A stretch of 64,000 nt of DNA from Catonia carolina (taxonomy: Eukaryota; Arthropoda; Insecta; Hemiptera; Achilidae), in the NCBI GenBank assembly GCA_035578175.1, contig JAQMRL010000002.1, positions 133,426,171-133,490,170 of the forward strand, given 5' to 3'. Below, in pieces: positions 48,706-60,479 of the stretch (its first letter is position 1; every line of letters starts with the position of its first letter). The notes under the pieces were generated by a model. That model had not been told where the DNA came from. It made no database searches and saw only the letters and a program-made list of their open reading frames with translations. The position numbers were made by a program, and so were the translations under genes.

Positions 48706-50228
48706 ATATTAAAGTAATTAAAAATTAAGAGTTACCTAAAATATCATACATAATATATAAGAGAAAATATTTCTATCAGAAATTTCACCGAAAGATTACA
48801 GAAATTAAAACGCCTTAGTCCGCCAATCCCATACAAAATGACTTCCGGACAATCCCCCCCCCCCCGATGAATAAAGAAAGCGTGAGACAGATACATTCTT
48901 AGGTTCTAGCGTATTAAAGATAACTTAGTTACTTTAAAATATCGTCAAAATACATTACAAGAATTTAAGCTAAAGATACTTAATATTTTTATTATTTTAC
49001 AATCGTAAACAACAGTAACTGGTTAATTTTTTCTTCAAATCATTCATATCAGTTGTTCACCATCATTCGACATCATATTTGTTTTATTTTATTATTCAGA
49101 AACAAAATAATTCATTGCTATTTAAAATAATCTATGCTTCAGGACAAAGAATTATTTATTATTAACATTTTTTATAAAGTTATTAAAAATCAAACGAATT
49201 TTATTTAAAAACAGGTTTACAATTTAATTACCCCATTTTTATTACACAAAGAAAAGTACAGAAAATAATTAGCTATTTCGTATATAAAAGAGATGCGAAT
49301 ATTATTGTTATCCGTAATGTCTATCGACGATCACGCAGGGGCTAGAAGTACTAAATACAGTACATAAAAAAACCTATTCGTACTGTTTTTAGTTTCTAAC
49401 CGTTGTACTAGTTCAAGCTATTGTCACTAGAATACATGTACTGTATTTCATTCTGTAGTGTATTGTCTGAAACAGATTTATTGCAGTCTAGTTTTGTTCA
49501 CGTCCGTAGTTAGTCATGTATAACACCACCTTCATGAACAACACCTTTATGGTTTTTTAAAAATAATAATAGAAATATTTTATTTGGTCGTACTCTGTAC
49601 ACTAAACAGTATTTACTAAGTAGTATTATGATACAGGTTTAATTATTCTAATCCGTTTAACATTTTTTTATTTTGGGATAAGAACGGTCAAAGAAATTAA
49701 TGTCACTAAAGAATGCAAATGTTTGTTCGATTTCCAGTAAAAACTTTAGACTTTTTACCTGACAATCATATTATTGTATTCACCTGATAACTTTATTTAG
49801 CATAACTACATTAGCTAATTTACTTTGAATTACGATCATTGGTTACCTAATTGTGAAATTCAATTTTGACAAAGGAACCATGCATAACAAATCAAAATGA
49901 TATGTAAATAATATTAAACTTTCTGGTAATCTGGGAAAAGTATCTCTCAAATGGTATTGAAAAATAGTGATGTCAAAATGTTTAGTATTTATTAACCAAC
50001 TATCTATCTATGTCAATACTATGTTGTGGGATTGTATGTAAATTGAGTGTTAACAATTTAAGACCGTAACAAATTGCTTTTTAAATATTCCTTCTCAAAC
50101 CAAGTTAAGTGGGTTCTTAAAATGAAAATGAAAACGAATAAAGGAAGTATTGTAATAACTAGAGAATTACTTTATACTTTATTTCAAAAACTAAACTTTA
50201 TGAAGTTTTTTATTCAGTTTTGTTTGAT
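48706..50228. other. No gene recognised; poly(C) run
   Basis: AT-rich. A 13-base C run lies at about 48858-48871. A direct repeat AACACCACCTTCATGAA / AACACCTTTATGG occurs near 49520. No gene. Confidence 0.4.
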
Positions 50229-50330
50229 CTTGGTCGTAAAGACCACTGTGAATGATGGTTTCCAACCCTAGCTGTAATTAGAATTCGAAACCTTCCGCTT
50301 TGTAGGCAAGCGTGCTAACTACTAACCAAT
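50229..50330 (-). mobile_element. tRNA-derived SINE head, minus strand
   Basis: Reverse complement reads GTTAGTAGTTAGCACGCTTG (A-box region), CCTACAAAGCGGAAGG and a B-box-like TTTCGAATTCTA. This is the layout of a tRNA-derived SINE head; the B box is mutated. Confidence 0.5.
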
Positions 50331-50856
50331 TTTTAATTTTGTTAGGTTTTTTAAATATAAAGTTACATGCTTGAGTTCGCAATAGATATCTTATAAAAGG
50401 TAAAAAATAAATTATTAAAAACAGTTTGAGATCATTTGTTCACTTAAGATACTCTTGTGTTATTAAATTCAGATAGAAACAACCTAGGGAACAGAAACCC
50501 AGAAACAGAAAATCAATAACTAAATGATTACCGTTATTTTTAAAACATGAAATCCACTAAATACAACAATAAATTCATTATAGTTTAAGTAAAAATAAAA
50601 CCAATTCATTTTCTATTCAAAAATATTTTAAAACTATGTTAACTTTAAAGCAAGATATTTTCGAACATTGTTAATCGATGAAGATTTTCCATCTTATCGA
50701 AAAACTTAACACCGCATGAACTCAAGAACAAACCGATTATAATCTGAAAAACCAGGAAATCACAATGAAAGAATCACAGCTGACTGCTGTCTTTTATTAA
50801 AGCTATTATAAATTTACTAAAAGTTTTTACTAAAATCTTTTTAAATATATTTTATA

Positions 50857-51176
50857 TAATAAATTTCCCTAACCTTTTTTAAGCTGCCTTTATTTTTTAT
50901 TTATCACTTACACGTGTTTCGGTGGAAACACCATCATCAGAGTATGTTATATCGTTTGAAACTAACTTTTTTTTAAAACTACAGAAAATGTTACATCTTC
51001 AGCCGTCTGTATAAAATAGTTTTTACAGATGACTGAAGATGTAACATCTTCTATAGATTTAAAAAAAAATAGTTTCAAACAATATGATATACTCTGATGA
51101 TGGATCCACCGAAATACGTGTAAGTGATAAATAAAAAAATAAAGGTAGCTTTAAAAAGGTTAGTGAAATTTATTAC
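50857..51176. repeat. 320-bp near-perfect inverted repeat (hairpin)
   Basis: Two arms of about 150 bp (50857-51010 and 51025-51176) are reverse complements with a spacer of about 14 bp. Shared landmarks are CACTAACC/AACCT near the outer ends, TTATCACTTACACGT.TTTCGG against its complement, CCATCATCAGAG, and TGTTACATCTTCAG near the loop. Identity is high, with a few substitutions and a small indel. No open frame. Right-arm sequence includes CTGATGATGG...CCACCGAAA, which has the order of hammerhead core elements but an unpaired base at stem II. Confidence 0.9.
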
Positions 51177-52466
51177 ATAAATAGAATTAATTTTAAGATA
51201 CAATATGCATTTAAGGAATCATTGTTTAAAATAGTTCGTTACTGTTATTAAAAAATTTAGCCATAGATTAAATAAAAAAAAAAAAAACATTTCTATTCTA
51301 ATAGTAAATTTTTTAACTATTTATTAAAATAATATAAAATAACTATAAATTAATGTTAGTTTTGTTACCAGTATACAAAAAAGAACACAACGTTGTTTGT
51401 TAATTGAAGTCCGATGAAATGATTTATATAGCTGTGAAAACTTCTAACACCAAGTCGAACACTATTTTAAAAGAAATGATCTAAATTCCAAAATGAAGTC
51501 AATAGATGAACTGAAGAAGATACTTAAATTGAAGTAGTAAGTACCACTAACTTAAACGAAGTGTGTATTGTTAAAATAAATTAATTCTATAAATAATTGT
51601 CATTTAAAACTGTATAAATGTTTGTATTTACCCCCTCCATATATTTCCACCCACAATACTGATCAACGTGTAATAACTAGAATAATTAGATGCCTATCAA
51701 TCTATAAATTTAACATGCAATAGTAACTTGTTTCTGTCTCATCCATTCACCAACTTCATTAAAAAAATTAATAATCAGACACATTAACTAGTACCAATCT
51801 TACTATTTCTTGTGTAATTTTTTTGTAAATTTTATGCAATAAGTAATCTGACTAAACCAGATTATCAACATAAATAATAATAATACTAATCATATTAAAT
51901 TTTATTAAACTGGATGATCTTCTTTATCTTTTAAAATCAGCAAATGTACATTTAACTTATTTCAGCAATAATTTCCTGTTGAAGGCAATTCCTCTCTTAG
52001 TTCATTCAAATCAACTTTTTAGTTTGTTACAAATCTAGTTATATTATAAAGTTATTATGAAATATCTATTTTAATTTATATTAATACATAAGGTTATTTT
52101 AGTATTAAATTTAAATTACGTGATGGTAGGTCATGTATTTTTTATATAAAAAACTGTTATTTTATTGTTATCTATATTTTTAAAAGGATAATATTATTTG
52201 TTGTAAAAAAATTAACGGTTATAAATTACGAAGTTATGAAGAATAAAGTTTATTTTATATTTGTTTTTTTATTAATTTAGTTACTTTTAATAATAATATA
52301 AAATACCTCTGTGTAAGAAATACAAATTTTGTAGCCTCTTGCACATCCCTGGAGATTGGTGGGTCACCGCTGTATAAGGGTGGGTCTTTATTTTGTTACC
52401 GGTATATGTTTAAATTGTTATAGTTTTTATGTAATATTTATTTAGGTTTTATAAACAAACACATCA
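51177..52466. other. No gene recognised
   Basis: AT-rich, no supported feature. Confidence 0.4.
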
Positions 52467-52910
52467 GGAGCTACTTATGATGGTAAGAAATTATTTTTTG
52501 GCGGTTTGGGACGCCAAAATACAAATGACTGAGAAAGATGTAAAATATTACTTCAGTAAATATTGTAAGGTAGAAATTGTTTATGTTAAGGTAGATCAAT
52601 ATACAGGATGTAATCTAGAGGTTTTGCCTTTGTTACATTTAAAAACTCTGAAGTAATTGATTAACTGCTTACTGCTGGTTCCCATTGTATTGATAACAAA
52701 AATTTTGGTCCCAAGAAAGTAACAAAGGAACAGTTATTATTAAATGGTAAGATTTTAGTCGGTGGTCTGACAACTAAAATTACAAATTCAGCAGTTTAAG
52801 ATCATTTTTCATAGTTTGGTACTGAATACTAAGTACATATGGGTTAAAAGAAATAAAGAGAAGGATTTTTGTATCACTTATGAAAGTAAAGATATCGGTT
52901 ATAAAAGTAA
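52467..52910 (+). pseudogene. Processed pseudogene of a Squid-like hnRNP (two RRM domains)
   Basis: With frameshifts, the translation follows an A/B-type hnRNP without introns: GATYDGKKLFFGGLG (RNP2 of RRM1), TEKDVKYYFSKYCKVEIVYV, RGFAFVTFKNSEVID (RNP1), then LLTAGSHCIDNKNFGPKKV, GKILVGGLTTKI (RNP2 of RRM2), and RNKEKDFCITYESKDI (RNP1 of RRM2). The order and the linker resemble insect Squid. At least three frameshifts and several in-frame stops (for example after VID and KITNSAV) make it non-functional. The live gene's product would bind RNA in splicing and mRNA localisation. The absence of introns and the isolation in AT-rich DNA indicate retroposition, but no poly(A) tail or duplication was found. 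Confidence 0.8.
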
Positions 52911-53544
52911 AAGGGTTCTTTGTCGAGTTTGGTTACAGCTCCCACTAGACTGATTCCGATCAACATTTTTTTAACCTGCAGCTCCCTTCGTGAAGATTTA
53001 CCTTTTTTCTCTCAAAGTGCCGACCCGTTCCGGTTTTTGGCGACCATAATAAAAATTTTATCTTTTTTGTTGCATTGCAAAAGAGCCCTTTTGAGAATTT
53101 TTATAACCAAGTTCTCAGAAGCCACAACGCCCTTATTTTGCTATATCCTCTACTTTCATATATAATGTCATTCAGAAAGGGCATTTATTAACCTTTTTTA
53201 TAAGAGTGACTTTTGTTCTGCCAATTGTTTTGTTGGATATATTTATTTGAATTCTATTTTCTGTATTTTATTTGTACTTTATTAAGTGCCTATTCTTATT
53301 TGGGTACTGACAAGCGTCCTTTTGATCCACATGTAACGATTTAGCTATTTTTTTTAACGAGTAGCTATTTTGGTTGACATAATTTTACAATTTTCTTTGC
53401 AACTACAACGGTTTAACCAACGTTTTTGATATTTACAACCCTAAATTTATTGTAACTTTACTGAAGCTAGCTTGTGGCGCGGTCGCAACTATTAGTAATA
53501 GCATAGTAAATATTTATATTTTCTTATTTTACTTTTGAGTTTGA

Positions 53545-53870
53545 CCCACCGGTTGATCTAGAGGTAAAGTAGTCGCCGTGAGTCAGCTGTTTAACAGATG
53601 AATTTCGAAGACGAAGATGCTTGGTTCAAGTCCTGGTAGAGGTAGTTACTTTTGTACGGATTTGAATACCAGATAGTAGTTATTGTTGCACTTTGATATT
53701 TGTGGTTCAATTAACCATATTCTCTCAGGAATGTTTGGCCTGGATTTGTACAAGACTACAACTCGTTTACACGTACATACCATCCTCATCTGATTTGGTC
53801 ATGGGGTTGCTTTTTATTCTTAAATTGAACAAATTGCATCATGCAAACATTAGGGTTAAAACAAATTGAC
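53545..53870 (+). mobile_element. S1 tRNA-derived SINE, full length
   Basis: Starts CCCACCGGTTGATCTAGAGG (A-box region), has a good B box GGTTCAAGTCC, then the S1 body and a tail CAAACATTAGGGTTAAAAC. A weak 7-bp flanking repeat AGTTTGA (53538-53544, 53871-53877) could be the target-site duplication. Confidence 0.8.
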
Positions 53871-55183
53871 AGTTTGATCTATAGTTTATATACATTTTAA
53901 AACTTTGAATGAGACACTGCATGGGACTTCTGCGGCAACGTTAATGACAATTTGACTAAAAAAAATACTGAAAGTGAATGAATCACAGTTAAATTTATCC
54001 CAAATCCATAATCCAATTTCTGCAAAATCAATTTGTGTTACCTATACTAGTAACAAAACCCATTATTACTGGCTTTATTCTTGAATATAATAAATATCAT
54101 TCAATTACATGGCTGATAAAAGTACAATATTGAAAAATATTGTCGATTTTTGTTCCAGTTGTAAAATTATTAACAAATGATAGTCCCTATATTTATAGTG
54201 GACTAGATATTTGAAATCTTCTATTTAATATTTGTGTATTAATTTTTCAAAGAAATACAAGAAGAAAATAAGTTTTTTTAAACATTTTGTAACAGAATAC
54301 TTTATTAAATTGTTTATTTAAAAAAATTATCTAGATGAACAAGAACCTTGAACAGGTGTACTTTTTTACATTAGTTGACATTCCAGAATGTTGAAATTAT
54401 TGTAGTAATTAATAACTAGTTCTAGTACGTAGAACTTAAGTTCAACTATCAAATAGGCCCTACTACTTACTATATTTCTATATTTGACTATTGAACTACT
54501 ACAACCTTTTAGCCTATTCAGTGCTTAACGACTTAATGTACTTAGTAGATATCTGGTGCTTGATTTGCAATAGACATCCTATTAATAAAAATAATTTAGT
54601 GATTCTAACAAAGCTTTCACTTTCATAAATGTCTATTAGCCTATACATGACTAGTTATAACTGACTACTTTTATTAAGTTATGCCTAATTACAGTAATGA
54701 TTTAAAACCCAGTATAAAGATTGTGATGAAATTTTAGAAGAATTTTCAGATATCAATACGATTATTGCATTACAAACAACATCAAAATTAAAAATAATTT
54801 AAATTATTTATTAGTTTTATCATTATTGCGTAATTTTTCATACCTAATACTTGTTATAAAACTAAATTAATTAAAAATTTATTCAGGTTAAATATTTACT
54901 TTAAATTTTATAAATTTATTTAATTTTAAATATTAAATAACTTTACATAATCTAAACTGTATTTCACACCTAAATATTTTGTTTATGAATTTTTTGATAG
55001 TTTAAAATAAATAATTTGTCAATTTATTGATAGACTAAAATACTAGAGCAGTGTAATTGTGCAACATCTACAAGCAAGTTTAGGTCAAAATTTTGTTATA
55101 TTTTATAGAAAATGAAATGATCGTTTACCGATATTACAAAAGCTTCAACTACTTCATGGGCAAAGATATTATTATAGTTTATA
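53871..55183. other. No gene recognised
   Basis: AT-rich, no supported feature. Confidence 0.4.
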
Positions 55184-55306
55184 TGCCGGCCGCATTGGCG
55201 TAGTTGGTAACGTGCTCGCCTCTCATCACGCGGTCTTGGATTCGAATCCCATTCAGGCACGGCATGTTTTCATAAATTACAAAAAATCATTTCAACCTTC
55301 ACAGCT
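55184..55306 (+). mobile_element. T2 tRNA-derived SINE, 5' part
   Basis: GC-rich head with A box TGGCGTAGTTGG (55196-55207), anticodon-arm-like CTCGCCTCTCATCACGCG and a perfect B box GGATTCGAATCCC (55238-55250), then a body CATGTTTTCATAAATTAC shared with 25769-25895. The 3' end differs or is lost. Confidence 0.65.
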
Positions 55307-55355
55307 AATTAAACAGCTAATACGACTTTACCACTAAACCAAACGGTGATTTTTT

Positions 55356-55878
55356 TTCTATCAACTGAAACGCTTACTCGATAGATGTTCTAAATTAAGC
55401 ATGTCACACAAATTAACAATCTACAAGACAGTCTTAAGACCAATCTGGACATATGGAGTTCAACTTTGGGGATCTGCTAAACCTTCAAACACGAAACGTA
55501 TACAAGCGATTCAGAACAAGATTCTACGAACGATAACGCAATACTTCTTTTACATCACAAACTCAATGTTGTACAAAGACTTACAAATACCATACGTAGT
55601 TAATGTCGCGAAACAACTATACAAGACGATGCATGACAAATTTGAATTACATGACAACCCTAACATACAAAACATGTACACTAGGGCGATACCGAGTGCT
55701 CAGCGCAGACGTTTGAAGCGCCTCTGGCCAAAAGATCTTCTTGGTCAACTGTAGGACTGTGGTGATGACTGCACGCTCCTTTAAGTAAATCAAGTTTTGG
55801 AACATTATCTTCACATTTAGAAATTGTTGTATTAATATAATAACAGACACTAAATTTCAATTGAAAGTGGCAAAAAAA
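55356..55878 (+). mobile_element. Jockey-like LINE, copy 3 (shortest)
   Basis: Begins in TTCTATCAACTGAAACGC (equivalent to about 4590 in copy 1) and runs to the shared 3' UTR and a 7-A run. It encodes only the ORF2 C-terminus: an open frame 55401-55754 ends in RRLKRLWPKDLLGQL at the same stop as copy 1. Very high identity to the other two copies. Confidence 0.85.
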
Positions 55879-57071
55879 CCTTCACCGTCTGCATTAGCAA
55901 TAATTGCAGAACAGTCGGACCTTAAACCAAAAAAGAAAAAAAATACATAGTTCATATGATAAGTATTAATAGTTATTTAATATTAGTACATAATGTTTAG
56001 TTAGGGTCAAGTTTAGTTTCATTTTTCGTTCAGAGATTAGTCTCTTTTTTAAACACACCACTGAGTGTGTTTTTTATTTTAATTCTAAGAATTAACCTAA
56101 AAAATAATAATAGACTACTTATTTATTTCTACATTTTACGGAAACTAATAATTGTGGGTTTTTAATGAAAGTTTTTGCAGATTAGTGTGCTTTCTAGGTA
56201 GCGTTTAATTTTGTTAAAGAAAAAAGGAATTTTGCGATTTAAATATCAGGTTTTTAAAATACACTTATTAAAATATTAACATAAAGCGATTTTTATTAGT
56301 ATTATTGCAAAAACAAACTTGATAGTAGCCGACTAGTAAAAAAATAACAGTTGTATTTTAACGGAAGTAAGTTATAAATTCAATTAAACCGGATATAACA
56401 GGAAGTAAGATGTTTTAATAAAAATATAGTAGTGGTGAATTAAGAAGTGAGTTCAAGAAAACGAATACAACGGCAAGATTCAGTTAAAACAGGTTTTGAA
56501 TACATCACCGACAACCGACACTATCAACAAAAAGAATCTTTTATTGTCTTTTAACATTCCATCAAAAACCTATGAGTTACAGAATTATAGTTGTCGAATA
56601 TTGAGTTTCTATAAATAGTTCATCTTTTTTACAACCTATAACAAATAGCATGCACACCTTCCATTAAAAGAATAATATTTACTATAAAAACAATTAATAA
56701 TACGTTATTATTTTAATAAAAAGAATCATACATTCTGTCATATTTGGCTAAAATGTTACCTAGAAAGTTTAAGTCATTCAATAAAAAGTTTTAAAGATCG
56801 TCATCAGTAAATTTTTAAGTTTACTATTATAAATGTTATTATAAATGTTTTCTCTGCTTGGTTTGATGATGATAATAACATCTGTCTACTCGTATATTCT
56901 GATTTCATTAGACTGAGATTCGTTGATATTCATTGACCTATATATAGGGTATACTGAGCGGGTGGGCCCCAGGCCCCGCGGGATTCCTTAATCAGAAATA
57001 CTAAATAAAAAAAAAAATAGTAATGCATTTGTAAATTCGTGGCCTGAAAATTAAAAAAAATTATCTAATTA
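55879..57071. other. No gene recognised
   Basis: AT-rich. A GC-rich patch (GGGTGGGCCCCAGGCCCC, near 56962) is unexplained. Confidence 0.4.
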
Positions 57072-57342
57072 ATGTGTGTACGTTGAAATTTGTTCAATTT
57101 AAGAACAATAAGCAACCCCGTGACCCGATGAGATGACGACTATATTTATGACGTGTAAATGAGGTGTAGTCTTGTACAGACTCAGGCCGACGATTCCTGA
57201 GAGAGAGAATTATGGTTAATTGAGCCCCAACTATAAAAATACAACGGTAACCACTGTCTAATATTCAAATCTGTATAAAAGTACTAGGGTTGTACCTTTA
57301 CTAGGATTTGAACCAGGAACCTTCGTCACCGAAAAAATACAA
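57072..57342 (-). mobile_element. S1 tRNA-derived SINE, minus strand
   Basis: Collinear with 48053-48357: 3' end TGTGTGTACGTTG, AAGCAACCCCGTGACCC, TGAGGTGTAGTCTTGTACAG, and the B box as TTTGAACCAGGAACC. Carries a small insertion near 57281. Ends just before the tRNA-like block at 57352. Confidence 0.8.
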
Positions 57343-57351
57343 TTTAGTCAG

Positions 57352-57390
57352 CCGAAATAGCTCAGTCCGGAGAGCGTTAGACTAAAATAC
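57352..57390 (+). tRNA. tRNA-Phe 5' half-like fragment (pseudo-tRNA)
   Basis: GCCGAAATAGCTCAGTCCGG followed by AGAGCGTTAGACT reproduces the acceptor 5' strand, D arm and start of the anticodon stem of eukaryotic tRNA-Phe with two or three changes. After GACT the sequence becomes AAAATAC, losing the GAA anticodon, and no T arm or 3' acceptor strand follows. It is not a functional tRNA gene; it could be a truncated tRNA pseudogene or the start of a Phe-derived SINE. Confidence 0.6.
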
Positions 57391-57949
57391 AAAATTTATA
57401 AAAATTAATCTGATTAATACCTTAAACAAAATTCCTTTGATTAGTAGGTATTGACCACAGTTAATACCTATTTACCGTGGTATTAACTAATATTATAACT
57501 TTTCACATTTATCTAAAAAAAATATTTTTTGCCTTACATTACCACATTAGGATTTTGTGTATAAATAATTGGTATGTCAAAGTTATTCAGCATCTAAATA
57601 AATAATCTTAAATAAAATTTCCAGTTACTGAACAATTTTAACGTACGAAGACTGAAATATTTGTATACATACTGAAAATAATTATTTATGTAATTCAATG
57701 ATGGAACAAATTGTGCCATTGTAAGACGCACGCATCGTTTGCGGTTATAAGAAAAATATGTAGCCTACGACCAGATGAATTTATTCATTTCGTATACAAT
57801 GCTAACAATAGATAAATACATTATTTTTTAACCACTAATCTTGTAGAATTTTTATCGCCATAATTTCATTTTCCGGTTTAAAAAATAACCAAATTAAATT
57901 GTAACCATCTAAATACTATAGAAATGAAAACAATAAATTATTAATTAAA

Positions 57950-58560
57950 GTTTAAAGTGAAACTTCCATCACAATATTTTTTTTTTCATTCTCTTTGTGT
58001 CTTTCATAATCGCTCTCAAATATATTCTTGCTGGAGCTCCTCCAAGAGAGGTGGAAGAGTACGCTACGTATTTTAACCTCACTAGAACGACAATGGAAGC
58101 ATCCCCAGGAATAGTTTAACGTGGAGAGAGCATCACATAGTCTATCAAGGCTCATAATCAGTCCACTCAACTGCTATGCGACGTTAAGAATTAGGATATC
58201 AAGCGTTATGCCCCCTCCCAGAGGGTAACTTGGGAAAGCCTCGGGTAGGGCACATGGCGGGGGGGGACCATTAAGTGGGTGTACTACTAATTCTGAGCGT
58301 TCCTATAAGACAGGCCCGGTTGACTACTAATACAGTCAGCTTCAGATTCGTGAGCGTGCGCTGAAATATGAATGTATATTTTCACGTAAACAACTCACTA
58401 GGTATCAATCTTGCTCGGTCGAACCGACACCAGTGCTGGGGAGGATGTTGAAGGCTTAATTGATCGGTGTCCACCTTACTCGATTTTTGGAAAACTTGTT
58501 TCATAACTACGGTTAACCTTAACCGGTTAAATGAATGCCTTAATGTATATGAAGGGCCAG
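57950..58560. other. GC-richer unclassified block
   Basis: About 600 bp with higher GC than the surroundings, including CCCCCTCCCAGAGGG, a run of G's (GGCGGGGGGGGA, near 58257) and GGTCGAACCGACACC. No frame longer than 72 codons, and the one present (minus, 58170..57952) has no similarity I know. It looks like a foreign insertion, perhaps the 3' UTR of an unrecognised mobile element. Confidence 0.3.
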
Positions 58561-58898
58561 TGACAACTGAGGTCCGTTTATGTTTTCTGCTAAAAACATA
58601 AATAATTTCTAGGTATATTTCAGGAGCAAAAACCGAACATTTTACCTCAGAAAAAGTACTGTCTTATAAGCTTTCTTTGTCTTTACGAGAAAATTTAATT
58701 TTAAAAGTAAGCTGCTGAAAAACATAATTCAAAATGAACAGATTCCTTGAAACGTGAAAATCTATTAAATAGGCTACTTGATGTTTTTGAAAAAACTGTA
58801 GTAGAACCAATTTGTAGCTTAGTCGTTAGCGAGTACACTTGTGTGTGATATAGCAGAACAATATCAGTGTATTTTAACATGGTAATATTTATCAGTCC

Positions 58899-58968
58899 TT
58901 GGCTGAGAATCGAACAGGGACCTTCAGCGTATCTAACCGCTCTAAAACACTGCACCACAGAGACGTCT
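58899..58968 (-). mobile_element. tRNA-derived SINE head, minus strand
   Basis: Reverse complement has an A-box-like TGGTGCAGTG (plus 58949-58958), TTAGAGCGGTTAGATACGC, and a B box CTGTTCGATTCTC (plus 58904-58918 region). Spacing is as in tRNA-derived SINEs. No acceptor stem. Confidence 0.55.
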
Positions 58969-59271
58969 TAAGAATATTTTTAACTACCGTTAAAATGATT
59001 TTTATATACTGAACATAATTTTTAATCCGTCCACGCAGGGACAAAAAGTAAATAATTTGACAAAACGAAATTACTTGTTTGAAGATTGACCGGTGGTATA
59101 TCTTCTTTACGAATCCCGAAGTCATCATGTTTTGTTTTACTACAATGACCTTCTCTTAACCGACTTGGGACCAGTAGCGATCGGATAAATAAATATTCAG
59201 TTAATAGAACTGTAAATAGATCAACTGTAAAAATAAATAGCTCTTAACAATTAAGAATTGTTGCTTTTAAT

Positions 59272-59404
59272 TGTACCTCTTCTATTCTAAAATGCATCTG
59301 TCATATAATTGGCTGACCATGCGATAAAAACAAAACTATTTTTTATAGCCCTGGAACTAGTAGATTGAGTACAAATAATTTCACACGCCACCTGTCTGTT
59401 ATGA
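59272..59404 (-). mobile_element. S2 short interspersed repeat, 5' third, minus strand
   Basis: Reverse complement reads ATAACAGACAGGTGGCGTG, CTAGTTCCAGGGCTA and ATCGCATGGTCAGCC, matching the first ~130 bp of the 26038 and 34765 copies. It lacks the 3' two-thirds, so it was broken after insertion rather than truncated during it. Confidence 0.7.
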
Positions 59405-59799
59405 GCTTATTTTTACGTTTGTCAGCTCCACAATTTCGTTATTTTTTCAGATTCAGGACACTGAGTGTGGTCGGCTGCTCTTAAATATATCGTAGGGCCG
59501 TTTCTAGTATGTACCGTATGATATAAAAATACCTGGTTGCCGTGATAGCTCTGTTTGTTATCACGTAATTGCAATGACGAGGTCCCGGATTCTTTAATTA
59601 TCTGAGTAGTTAATATGACTTAAGAGGAGCACTTCCTCGAAAATACCTCGAAAATCGAAAAAAAATCGATTTTTCTAATTTTGCAAAAATGCAAAAACTA
59701 TAACTGTACAATAGAAATTACGGAAGCTATGCAGACTTTTGTTAAGTAATTTTTGACCAAAATTTATTTTAATTGAGTTAATCTGTGGAAACAATTAAG

Positions 59800-59946
59800 A
59801 GTTGCGATATTCAAAGAACACAGAATGCTGAGAAGGCAATGGAAAGTGTGTCAAAGAAAGCAAGACAAGAGAAAAAGAAGAGGAAATTATTTGAGGAAAA
59901 AGAACAGTCTGGTGAGGATCAATATTATGGTACAGGCCGATTTTAG
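59800..59946 (+). pseudogene. Possible transposase C-terminal remnant (Mutator-like?)
   Basis: One frame reads TQNAEKAMESVSKKARQEKK, KRKLFEEKEQSGE and ends DQYYGTGRF then stop. The lysine-rich helix followed by a YGxGxF terminus recalls the end of insect Mutator-like transposases. This rests on memory of the motif only; no upstream domain is found. Confidence 0.3.
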
Positions 59947-60479
59947 GGCAAGTAAAACTGTACAGGTCATTTCCAGCAAATTTACTTTGCTCCATAACAG
60001 TACAGTTTTCTCAAAAACTATTTGACAAGGTTGAAATTTTTTGAGCATGTTTCCCAGTATAGTTGTGACAAATGGTACTAGAACCATTGCAGTATTATTA
60101 CTAAGTTCATAATAAAATAAAACATTGTACAAAAAAAAATTAAATTTTGTTTTTGCATTTTTCAAAAATAAAGTTCTCGAAATGGTATCGCTAGCTCTAT
60201 ATTAATAACTCTAGTACCAGAGCTTAAAAAGATGTCATAGAAAAGGTACAAAAAAATTAAAGCCCTAACTATTAACGGTTTTTTAGAAACGTGTACCTAA
60301 AATGAGATAAATTTAACATGGCTTAGATAGGAGGTATAGTGTTCCCCTTTTAATACAATCGCCCTCATGGAAAGAAGTCGGTTAATGAAAAGAGAGGCGG
60401 TTGGTCGTTGTATTATGTTATTTTTAAAATGATTAGAAAAAAATAACCTCTCGTGCACCGTTACAACTGTACTGTATTT

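Noticed and set aside
52920..53165. 81-codon frame right after the hnRNP pseudogene
   Set aside because: Not in frame with it, no similarity; the slightly GC-richer sequence remains unexplained.
57352..57390. Functional tRNA-Phe gene
   Set aside because: Anticodon, T arm and 3' acceptor strand are missing.
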